In this document: positions 1 to 8,867 of the stretch, in pieces
How the letters are laid out: every line of letters starts with the position of its first letter
How positions within the stretch are numbered: the stretch's first letter is position 1
Notes under the pieces: model-generated
Seen by the model: the letters and a program-made list of their open reading frames with translations, nothing else
The model's database searches: none
What the model was told of the DNA's origin: nothing
NCBI GenBank assembly: GCA_026002855.1
Contig: BPGD01000001.1
Location: 1,930,001 to 1,994,000 of the forward strand
Direction of reading: 5' to 3'
From: Bryobacteraceae bacterium
Lineage (GTDB): Bacteria; Acidobacteriota; Terriglobia; Bryobacterales; Bryobacteraceae
DNA length: 64,000 bases
Made by a program: the position numbers and the translations under genes

Positions 1-1920
<1,920 letters not shown>

Positions 1921-2003
1921 AGATTTACACTGCACACAGAACCCGCTCTGCGGCTTCCACGGTTTGCCCGTCAATATTCAGCCATCCACAAGCTCTCCAG
2001 GCT

Positions 2004-2119
<116 letters not shown>

Positions 2120-2126
2120 TTATGAC

Positions 2127-2164
2127 AAAGGCTCCAGCCAACGGCTGGAGCCTTTGCCTTTTCT
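2127..2164 (+). terminator. rRNA operon terminator
   Basis: A perfect 13-base-pair stem (arms 2127-2139 and 2143-2155) with a three-base loop, followed by GCCTTTTC. It sits 8 bases after the 5S gene. The arms begin with AAA and end with TTT, so the hairpin is nearly symmetrical and may also stop rsmE transcripts arriving on the minus strand, whose stop codon is only 21 bases to the right. Confidence 0.9.
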
Positions 2165-2184
2165 GATCCCTGCTCCGCCCCGTT

Positions 2185-2904
2185 CTACCCACCCCTCTCC
2201 TTCGCCGCCATCACCACCGCCACCGCCGCCAGCGCCGCCGTCTCCGCCCGCAGGATCATCGGCCCCAGCGAAACCGCGGTCCAGCCAACCGCTGCCGCGG
2301 CGCTCCGCTCCCGCTCCTCCCAGCCGCCCTCCGGACCGCAAAGCAGCGCCACGCGGCCCGCTGCCGCTCCGAGCACATCCAGAATCGGCCTCGCCCCAGG
2401 CTCTTCTTCCAGCCACAGCCGCTGATCCGCTTCGGACTGCAAGGCATCCTTCAACTCCAGCACTTCCTCCAGCACGGGGGGGCGGACGCGCCGCGACTGC
2501 TGCCCCGCTTCACGCAAAATCTTCTGCCAACGCTCGCGCCGCTTCCGCGCCGCCGCCTCAAGGCCCCTCTCCGAGCGCAGGCTCGCCACGGGCGTGATTT
2601 TCGCCACGCCGAGCTCGGTGGCCTTCTCGAGCATCCACTCGAAGCGATCAAACTTCACCAGCGCGGCCAGCAGATGGACGTCCGCCGGCGCCCGCACCAG
2701 CGCCGCCGGGGCGAGCAGTTCGAACTCCACTTCCTCCCGCCCGCAATGGCCGATGCGGCCCAGCCATACCGCCTCGCCGTCGGAAAGCTCGTACACCTGG
2801 CCAGGCTCGGCGCGGAGCACGCGGCGCAGGTGCTCGGCGGTCTCACCGCGCACCCACGCCCGGCCGGCCCGGATTTCGTCCACATAGAACAGCCGCCGCG
2901 CCAT
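2185..2904 (-). CDS. rsmE: 16S rRNA (uracil-1498-N3)-methyltransferase RsmE
   Basis: Uses S-adenosylmethionine to methylate N3 of U1498 in the 30S decoding region; cytoplasmic. The product is 239 residues, a normal length. It starts MARRLFYVDEI, then has a PUA-like N-terminal part and a SPOUT (trefoil-knot) C-terminal part. Family signatures are FEWMLEKATELGV in the centre, LLCGPEGGWEERE, and the final SLGPMILRAETA knot motif. The frame stays open upstream to 3108, but that stretch runs into ruvA and is unlike the family, so the ATG at 2904 was chosen. It is divergent from ruvA across 54 bases. Confidence 0.95.
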   Translation of the reverse strand: MARRLFYVDEIRAGRAWVRGETAEHLRRVLRAEPGQVYELSDGEAVWLGRIGHCGREEVEFELLAPAALVRAPADVHLLAALVKFDRFEWMLEKATELGVAKITPVASLRSERGLEAAARKRRERWQKILREAGQQSRRVRPPVLEEVLELKDALQSEADQRLWLEEEPGARPILDVLGAAAGRVALLCGPEGGWEERERSAAAAVGWTAVSLGPMILRAETAALAAVAVVMAAKERGG

Positions 2905-2958
2905 TTCTTCCCAGCATATCGCCCGCGGCCGCGCGGGCCTGCGAAAATGGAAATCACC

Positions 2959-3558
2959 ATGATCGCCCACCTGCGCGGCATTCTGCTCGAAAAGCATCCC
3001 AACCAGGCGATTGTCGAGGCGCAAGGCGTCGGCTACGACGTGGCCATTCCGATCTCCACCTTCACGGCGTTGCCCTTGCCGGGCGAGGAAGTGAGGCTGA
3101 AGATTCACACCGTCGTGCGCGAGGACTCGATCCAGTTGTTCGGATTCCTCACCGCGGAGGAGAAAACGCTGTTTGAGAAGTTGATCACCGTGAGCGGCGT
3201 CGGGCCGAAGCTCGCGCTGACGGTGCTGAGCGGGATCGCCGCGCCCCAGCTTGCCGAAGTCATCCGCGCCGCCGACATCCAGAAGTTGACGCGGGTTCCG
3301 GGCATCGGGCGCAAGACCGCCGAGCGGATCGTGCTCGAGCTGCGCGACAAGATCGACGAAAGTCCGCGCCGCGCCGCCGGCGCGGCGGGCGCGCCAGCGG
3401 TCATCCTTTCGCAGGACGAAGCCGATGTGGTGAGCGCGCTCGTCAACCTGGGCGCGCAGCGCGCCGCTGCGGAAACGGCCGCGCGGCGCGCTGCGCAGGA
3501 GCTCGGCGGTGCGAGCTTCGAAGCGCTCTTCCGCCGCGCCCTCGAGCTGCTGCGATAA
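2959..3558 (+). CDS. ruvA: Holliday junction DNA helicase subunit RuvA
   Basis: Tetrameric DNA-binding subunit that recognises Holliday junctions and loads the RuvB motor for branch migration. The product has 199 residues. It begins MIAHLRGILLEK, matching the family start MI.RL.G, with the OB-fold motif GVGYDV. Two helix-hairpin-helix motifs follow: VSGVGPKLAL and VPGIGRKTAER. A C-terminal RuvB-binding domain ends at ALELLR. An ATG 12 bases upstream (2947) is in frame, but 2959 fits the family start and has GGAAA just upstream. ruvB follows after 6 bases, so the two are co-transcribed. ruvC is not in the window. Confidence 0.96.
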   Translation: MIAHLRGILLEKHPNQAIVEAQGVGYDVAIPISTFTALPLPGEEVRLKIHTVVREDSIQLFGFLTAEEKTLFEKLITVSGVGPKLALTVLSGIAAPQLAEVIRAADIQKLTRVPGIGRKTAERIVLELRDKIDESPRRAAGAAGAPAVILSQDEADVVSALVNLGAQRAAAETAARRAAQELGGASFEALFRRALELLR

Positions 3559-3564
3559 TCGAAG

Positions 3565-4614
3565 ATGCCGGGCCTGATGGCAGACCAGAACAAATCGCGC
3601 CGTTTTGTTTCAGCCGAAGCGGCCCCCGAGGAGCTTCAGTTCGAGGCCGCGCTGCGGCCGCGGAAGCTCGGCGACTTCACCGGCCAGGAGAAGGTGAAGG
3701 AGCTGCTTTCGGTGACGATCGAGGCGGCCCGGCTGCGCGGCGAGGCGATGGACCATGTGCTGCTGATCGGGCCGCCGGGGCTCGGCAAGACGACGCTGGC
3801 GCACATCATCGCCGCCGAGCTCGGCGTGCCGATTGATCTTTCCAGCGGTCCGCTGCTCCAGCGCAAGATCGACCTCACCGGCATCCTCACCAATCTCCGC
3901 CAGCGCCAGGTCTTCTTCATCGACGAGATCCACCGGCTGATGCCCGACGTCGAAGAAGTGCTGTACTCGGCGCTCGAGGACTTCCGCATCGACGTCGTCA
4001 TCGGCCAGGGCCCCGGCGCGCGCACGCACTCGCTGCCGCTGAACCGCTTCACCGGCGTCGGCGCCACGACGCGGCAGGGGCTGCTGAGCGCGCCCCTGCG
4101 CAGCCGCTTCGGGCTCATCCTGTATCTCAAGCATTACGACGTGCCCGAGATGACGCGCATCGTCGAGCGCGCGGCGAGGCTGCTGGAGACGCCGATTGAC
4201 GGGGACGCGGCCGAGGAGATCGCCCGCCGCAGCCGCGGCACTCCGCGCATCGCCAACCGGCTGCTGAGGCGTGTCCGCGATTATGCGCAGGTGCGCGCCT
4301 CGGGCCACATCACGCTGCCGGTGGCGCGCGACGCGCTCGACCTGCTCGAAGTCGACCGCTACGGGCTCGACGAGGTGGACAAGAAGATCATGCTGACGAT
4401 CCTCGAAAAATACGGCGGCGGGCCCGTGGGACTCGGCACCATCGCCGCCTCCACCGACGAGGAGCCGGACACGATCGAAGAGGTCTACGAGCCCTATCTG
4501 ATGCAGCTCGGATTTCTGGACCGCACGCCGCGCGGCCGCGTGGCCACGCCCCGCGCCTTTGAGTACTTTGGCGTGCCCTACCGCGCCGGCTGGGGCCAGA
4601 ACCGCCTGTTCTGA
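3565..4614 (+). CDS. ruvB: Holliday junction DNA helicase motor RuvB
   Basis: AAA+ ATPase that drives branch migration of Holliday junctions together with RuvA. The product has 349 residues. It shows Walker A GPPGLGKT (69-76), Walker B FFIDEIH (117-123), sensor-1 GATTR (166-170) and the arginine-finger segment PLRSRFG. The C-terminal winged helix begins near VDKKIMLTILEKYGGGPVG. It starts 6 bases after ruvA. M1 or M5 (3577) could be the start; the extra residues do not affect the call. The stop lies 9 bases from the stop of the convergent minus-strand gene, with no visible terminator between. Confidence 0.97.
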   Translation: MPGLMADQNKSRRFVSAEAAPEELQFEAALRPRKLGDFTGQEKVKELLSVTIEAARLRGEAMDHVLLIGPPGLGKTTLAHIIAAELGVPIDLSSGPLLQRKIDLTGILTNLRQRQVFFIDEIHRLMPDVEEVLYSALEDFRIDVVIGQGPGARTHSLPLNRFTGVGATTRQGLLSAPLRSRFGLILYLKHYDVPEMTRIVERAARLLETPIDGDAAEEIARRSRGTPRIANRLLRRVRDYAQVRASGHITLPVARDALDLLEVDRYGLDEVDKKIMLTILEKYGGGPVGLGTIAASTDEEPDTIEEVYEPYLMQLGFLDRTPRGRVATPRAFEYFGVPYRAGWGQNRLF

Positions 4615-4623
4615 TTCGCGCCC

Positions 4624-7107
4624 CTAAAACAAGCGCCGTGCCTCGGCGTTGCTGAAAATGCGCCGGGTCCCGTCTTCCATTTCCAGCGTGAGCACGGCCG
4701 CGATGCGCGAAGCGTCGCCCCATTCATCGGCGAGCGCGCTGGTCGCGGCCAGGAAGAACAGCGGCCCGAGCGCGAGGAAATCATTTCCTGCATAGAGCCG
4801 CCGCAGCCTGCGGTGAAATGTCTCGGCTACCTCGCGGGTGAAGCGGGCCAGCTCGCCTACGGCCGCGCGGGGCGAGGTGCGGGCCAGCCGGTCGAGCTCG
4901 CGCGCGCATTCGGCCAGGTGCAGCACGCTTTCCACGAGAAACGCATCGGCCGCCAGCAGGGCCACCAGATTGCGCTGCTGGCGGCGCACGTTGGCGAGGA
5001 TGTAGCGCGCGTCGGCCGGTTCATAGTAGCCGGCCGTCTGCTTCCGTCCCGCATCGACGAGCGTCTGGTGCACACTCTCCAGCCGCTCGCGGAAGGCGGG
5101 CAGGCAGGCCTGCAACACGGCGTCGAGGACCTTCGGATCCATGAAGTCATAGGTGAGATCCCGCTTGCGCGGGCCGGAAGATGGCGGGCTCGAGGCCCAG
5201 GCCAGCAGCGGATGCACGGCGCTCGGGCGGTTGTAGCAGTCGAGGGAGTCGAGATAGAGCGCCGGCAACCACTCGCGGGCCATTGTCTGGACGGCGAGTG
5301 CGGCGCGGCCCATCGCCGGCAGGTAGGCCGAGGCGCCCGGCAGCGGCGCGCGCAGCCAGGCCTCAGCGAGCGTCCCGGGCAACCGCAGCGCGAGCACTGC
5401 CGTGCAGGGCCCGCCGGGCTCGGGAAGATCAGTGAGTCCGTACAGGCTGAGCACGCGCCGGTAAGACACGCGGAAGCCGCCCGGCGGCAAGGCGCGGCGG
5501 TCCGTGAAGCTGAGCACGAACTGGTCGCGCACGACTTCGCCGCTGCGGACAGCGAGAGCCGCCGAAAGGAGCAGCGCCGTCTGGTTGCGGAAGTCCGTGG
5601 CGAGGACGTCGGCGGCATCGGCGCGATAGTTCACCTGCACGCGGCCGTCTTCGGTGACGGCAGCTTCAGCCGTTGCGATGGAGGCGAGGTCCTTCTGCTT
5701 GCGGCGCAGCCGCAGGAAGGGCAACTGCACCTCGACGAAGCAACGGCGGGCGAAGGTGTCCGTCAGCAGGCCGCGGCGCAGGCGGAGCAGGGCGGCGCCG
5801 GCGAAGAGCGGATCCAGATCGCCGGCCACGACGCGGGCAGCCGCGGCCAGACCCCCGGCGTCGAGCCGGAATGTGGCATCGGCGACGGCGTCCTCGCGGC
5901 GCATCGTGCTCAGACTGGCGGCCATGCGGAGCTCAAACTGCTTCTGTACGGCCAGAGCCGCAGCCTGCGCGATGCGCGCCGCCGCCTCATCCCAGGCGCC
6001 TTGCAGCGCCTGGTCCGCCATCCTGACGCCGACGCCGAACAGCTCCTCCAGCCGGCCTCGCGCCCAACTGCCCAGAGAGGCCGGGTTGAGTTCGCTGGCG
6101 GCCGCCGCGGGCAGAGCCCGCAGGATGTTTTCGGCGCCGTCGACTTCCAGCGTGCGGAGCATCGCCTGCGCGGCCCCGCAAATGTGGCCCGCGGCTTCCG
6201 GGGCGTTCGCGGACACTCCGGCCGCCTCCAGGACAGCGTCGGCCCAGCCGGCAACGTGCCGGAGCGGATGATCGGGAGCGGTGGCCAGCGCGTCCCGCAC
6301 GAGACTCAGCAGCGGCGCCCCACCTTCGAGACGCGCGGCGCTCGAGAGAAAAGCGCGGAACGTCTGCCACCGTTCGGGCTGCTCGAGAATGGGCCAGAGG
6401 GCGGCCTCCATGCGGGCGCTGAGAGACTGCCAGAGGGTGCGCACCGCGTCCAGCGCGCGGAGCGAGCCGCCAGCGGCCCTGGCGAACTCCTCGACGCGCC
6501 GGCTGCCGAGCTCGTTGAGCAGGCTGCGGACCCATTCGAGCGGGTGAATGCCCAGCAACGCGGCCACCATGTCGCGGACCGATGCCTGGCCGGCGGGCTC
6601 CATCGAGGCGCGCCAGCGGAGAGACGCCCCCGCGGCGGCGCTGCGTTGCCAATGGCGAAATACGGCAACGCGGATGCCGGGCATGCCTTCGACGTCCTCA
6701 CGGCGAAGGGCGGCGAGCCATTCTCCACTGAACTGGCCGCGCAGCCGCACCTGGCCGGCCGACTGAAGCCGGACGCCCGCGGCGCCGCGAAGGACGCCCT
6801 CGGCGGTCTCCTTCAACCAGTGAATGTCCGTGCCGAAGGGCCACGGAGCATCGAAGCGGAGCGCGGACGACGCCGTCCTGAGCAGCACGGCACCGGCCGG
6901 AAAGTCAGCGGCCGAGAGCGCCTGCTCCAGGCTCCGGGGCGCCGGAGTTGCCGCGGGGAGATTCCTGTCGACGCCAACCCACCAGCCATTCTCTCCGCTT
7001 TGCCAGCGGAGGTTTTCCCCTGGGACAGGCAGAAAATCCGGCGGCAGGAAACCGGCCGGGCTGCTGAATTCCGTGACAGGATCCACAGGCAGAAGCTCGG
7101 AAGGCAT
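4624..7107 (-). CDS. Unrecognised large protein (827 aa)
   Basis: I do not recognise a family. The product is soluble-looking: no signal peptide and no clear membrane segment. It starts MPSELLPVDPVTEF and is rich in Ala, Leu and Arg. The middle part (about 150-480) looks strongly helical and the last 250 residues are also helical. The C-terminal third contains DLTYDFMDPKVLDAV and PADARYILANVRRQQRN, which look well formed. The start at 7107 is supported by GAGGAG about 6 bases upstream. The frame stays open further upstream, but through a terminator hairpin, so that part was excluded. It is convergent with ruvB. A structural or scaffold role is possible, but nothing in the sequence shows it. 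Confidence 0.75.
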   Translation of the reverse strand: MPSELLPVDPVTEFSSPAGFLPPDFLPVPGENLRWQSGENGWWVGVDRNLPAATPAPRSLEQALSAADFPAGAVLLRTASSALRFDAPWPFGTDIHWLKETAEGVLRGAAGVRLQSAGQVRLRGQFSGEWLAALRREDVEGMPGIRVAVFRHWQRSAAAGASLRWRASMEPAGQASVRDMVAALLGIHPLEWVRSLLNELGSRRVEEFARAAGGSLRALDAVRTLWQSLSARMEAALWPILEQPERWQTFRAFLSSAARLEGGAPLLSLVRDALATAPDHPLRHVAGWADAVLEAAGVSANAPEAAGHICGAAQAMLRTLEVDGAENILRALPAAAASELNPASLGSWARGRLEELFGVGVRMADQALQGAWDEAAARIAQAAALAVQKQFELRMAASLSTMRREDAVADATFRLDAGGLAAAARVVAGDLDPLFAGAALLRLRRGLLTDTFARRCFVEVQLPFLRLRRKQKDLASIATAEAAVTEDGRVQVNYRADAADVLATDFRNQTALLLSAALAVRSGEVVRDQFVLSFTDRRALPPGGFRVSYRRVLSLYGLTDLPEPGGPCTAVLALRLPGTLAEAWLRAPLPGASAYLPAMGRAALAVQTMAREWLPALYLDSLDCYNRPSAVHPLLAWASSPPSSGPRKRDLTYDFMDPKVLDAVLQACLPAFRERLESVHQTLVDAGRKQTAGYYEPADARYILANVRRQQRNLVALLAADAFLVESVLHLAECARELDRLARTSPRAAVGELARFTREVAETFHRRLRRLYAGNDFLALGPLFFLAATSALADEWGDASRIAAVLTLEMEDGTRRIFSNAEARRLF

Positions 7108-7121
7108 GGCGGATTCTCCTC

Positions 7122-7150
7122 TGAAAAAGAAAAAGCCCGCCGCGGCGGGC
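7122..7150 (-). terminator. Hairpin with T-rich tail just upstream of the 827-aa gene
   Basis: A perfect 16-base palindrome (7135-7150, GCCCGCCG/CGGCGGGC). Read on the minus strand it is followed by TTTTTCTTTTTC, the form of an intrinsic terminator. It ends only about 15 bases before the ATG at 7107, overlapping the leader of that gene. It may end transcripts from the small genes at 7300-7984, or act as an attenuator. Confidence 0.8.
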
Positions 7151-7299
7151 CCCTGGTTTTCCGATGTGTCGCGCGGGCAGGGCGGCCGGCAGGCCAAACC
7201 GCGCCAGCGCGCGGGCGGACACACGTCCTGCTTTCAGGATATCGGACGCGTCAAGAAAATCGGCCTGGATGACGGAACAAATCAGCCGGGATTATGCGG

Positions 7300-7584
7300 C
7301 TAAAAGGGAGGAATTGCAAGAATTTTCCGGCGCACGGATTTTTTGTGCAACGGCTGTGACGGCCTCCTGCGGCGCTGCCGTTCGAGCCAGGCGTTCATTT
7401 CGCCGAGCGAGGCGAAGAAACCGGCGAAGCGCGGGTCGTAGCGGCCCGGGGCGCGCAGCGACGGGCGGAAGTCGCGCGGCGTGAAGATGCCGCCCGCGTG
7501 GATGACGGCGGCGCCCATGGGGCGGTATTCGTGCGTGCCCTGGGCCCAGGCGAGTTCCTCATCGAGCCAAAGTGCGAAGCCCAT
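7300..7584 (-). CDS. Small conserved-looking hypothetical protein (94 aa)
   Basis: Function unknown. The product starts MGFALWLDEELAWAQG and contains EYRPMGAAVIHAGG and TPRDFRPSLRAPGRYDPRF, then a basic tail rich in Arg and Lys. No signal peptide or membrane segment is visible. Its ATG lies one base after the TGA of the acetyltransferase gene (TGACATG), so the two are almost certainly translated from one message. The tight coupling supports it being a real gene rather than a shadow frame. A terminator-like hairpin lies 150 bases downstream. Confidence 0.7.
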   Translation of the reverse strand: MGFALWLDEELAWAQGTHEYRPMGAAVIHAGGIFTPRDFRPSLRAPGRYDPRFAGFFASLGEMNAWLERQRRRRPSQPLHKKSVRRKILAIPPF

Positions 7585-7585
7585 G

Positions 7586-7984
7586 TCAGCGCAGCTCTCC
7601 GGGCAGGATGGTCCAGGCGGACGGGTGTCGAGTGAAGCCGATGCGGGGGTAGTAATCGACGGCCTTCGGGGCGGCCAGCAGGACGATGCGGCATGGGGCG
7701 GCGCGGAGCACGGTGCGCAGGAGCTCTTTGCCGACGCCCTGGCGCTGGTATTCGGCGCGGACGGCGAGATCGCTGCAGTAGGTGACGTAGGCGAAGTCAG
7801 TGAAGCAGCGTGCCGCGCCGGCGAGTGTCTCACCGTCCCAGCAGGTGGCGAGGAGGTTGGCGTGCTCCAGCATTCTGGCGATGGCAGAGCTGTCCTGCAC
7901 GGGGCGGCGTTCTCCGAGTCCGGAGCTGTTGAGCAGCGCGATGTATTCTTCCGGCGTGATCCGGCGCTCGATTGTGTATACCAT
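7586..7984 (-). CDS. GNAT family N-acetyltransferase
   Basis: Probable acetyl-CoA-dependent N-acetyltransferase of unknown substrate; cytoplasmic. The product has 132 residues. The acetyl-CoA-binding signature is AEYQRQGVGKELL, preceded by the beta-4 strand CSDLAVRA and followed by the C-terminal beta strand and loop DYYPRIGFTRH typical of the fold. The start MVYTIERRITPEEY at 7984 lies only 31 bases from the divergent ATG at 8016. The longer reading of this frame to 8392 is inside the opposite gene and was rejected. It is coupled to the 94-residue gene downstream. Confidence 0.88.
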   Translation of the reverse strand: MVYTIERRITPEEYIALLNSSGLGERRPVQDSSAIARMLEHANLLATCWDGETLAGAARCFTDFAYVTYCSDLAVRAEYQRQGVGKELLRTVLRAAPCRIVLLAAPKAVDYYPRIGFTRHPSAWTILPGELR

Positions 7985-7987
7985 CTT

Positions 7988-8000
7988 GCTATACGATAGC
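7988..8000. promoter_or_regulatory. Short inverted repeat between divergent starts
   Basis: GCTAT-ACG-ATAGC, a perfect 5-base inverted repeat inside the 31-base space between the divergent start codons at 7984 and 8016. The AT-rich bases could hold overlapping -10 elements. An operator role is inference only. Confidence 0.3.
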
Positions 8001-8015
8001 TTGCGAGGCTGAGCC

Positions 8016-8858
8016 ATGACACGGAAAGAATTCATCGTCTCCGCGGCTGCGCCCCTGGCGGCGGCCGCGCAACCGGCGGAACCGAGAGTCCAGCGGAAGA
8101 ACCGGCTGAAGCAGGGCGTCTGCCCGGGCGTCTTCGGGCGGAACATGCCGTTCGAGGAGCGCGTGCGCCACGCGGCGCGGCTGGGCGCGCACTGCTTTGA
8201 CCTGCAAGGGCCGCAGAACTGGCCGATCATCAAGAAGTACGGCCTGGTGCCGACGGTCGTTCCGGGCGGCGGCCGGCTGACGGACGGCTGCAACGACAAA
8301 GCCCTGCACGAGAAAATTCTGGCGGAATTCCGCGAGAATATTCCCCGCGCCAGAAAGGAAGGTGTGCCGAATGTGATCACGTTTTCCGGCAATCGCCGTG
8401 GAAAAAGCGATGAGGAGGGGCTGGAAAACTGTTACCTGGTGCTGAAAGAGGCGGTGAAAATCGCTGAAGACAACGAGGTCACCATCGTGATGGAGCTGCT
8501 GAACTCCAAGGTGGACCACAAGGACTACCAGTGCGATCACACGGCCTGGGGCGTGGAGCTGTGCAAGCGGGTGAATTCGCCGCGGTTCAAGCTGCTGTAC
8601 GACATCTACCACATGCAGATCATGGAGGGCGACGTCATCCGCACGATCCGGTCGAACATTCAGTACATCGGCCACATGCACACGGCCGGCAATCCGGGAC
8701 GGCACCAGTTTGACGACACGCAGGAGCTGAATTACCGCGGCATTGCGCGGGCGATTGTCGATGCCGGCTACACCGGGTATCTCTCGCACGAGTATTCGCC
8801 CACGACGCCGGACCCGGTGAAGACGCTGGACGAAATGATGACGATCTGCGACGTATAA
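8016..8858 (+). CDS. Exported hydroxypyruvate isomerase-like TIM-barrel protein
   Basis: Member of the xylose-isomerase-like / AP-endonuclease-2 TIM-barrel superfamily, closest in character to hydroxypyruvate isomerase (Hyi). The product has 280 residues. It opens MTRKEFIVSAAAPLAAAA, a leader resembling those of exported proteins in this phylum but lacking a clear RR pair. Family marks are the metal-ligand segments VMELLNSK, LLYDIYHMQIMEGD and the late GYLSHEYSP, with Glu, Asp, His and Glu at the expected places. Hyi interconverts hydroxypyruvate and tartronate semialdehyde. A glycerate 2-kinase for the next steps lies at 52358. An SMP-30 lactonase lies nearby, so sugar-acid turnover is plausible. 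Substrate not proven. Confidence 0.8.
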   Translation: MTRKEFIVSAAAPLAAAAQPAEPRVQRKNRLKQGVCPGVFGRNMPFEERVRHAARLGAHCFDLQGPQNWPIIKKYGLVPTVVPGGGRLTDGCNDKALHEKILAEFRENIPRARKEGVPNVITFSGNRRGKSDEEGLENCYLVLKEAVKIAEDNEVTIVMELLNSKVDHKDYQCDHTAWGVELCKRVNSPRFKLLYDIYHMQIMEGDVIRTIRSNIQYIGHMHTAGNPGRHQFDDTQELNYRGIARAIVDAGYTGYLSHEYSPTTPDPVKTLDEMMTICDV

Positions 8859-8867
8859 TCGCCTGCC

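Noticed and set aside
2905-3108. Upstream extension of rsmE
   Set aside because: It runs into ruvA on the opposite strand, and the family begins at MARRLFYV.
4813-7272. Plus-strand frame of 819 codons opposite the 827-residue gene
   Set aside because: Its composition is rich in Arg, Gly and Gln from reading the opposite strand of GC-rich codons; no ribosome-binding site and no recognisable domains. The minus-strand gene has a proper start.
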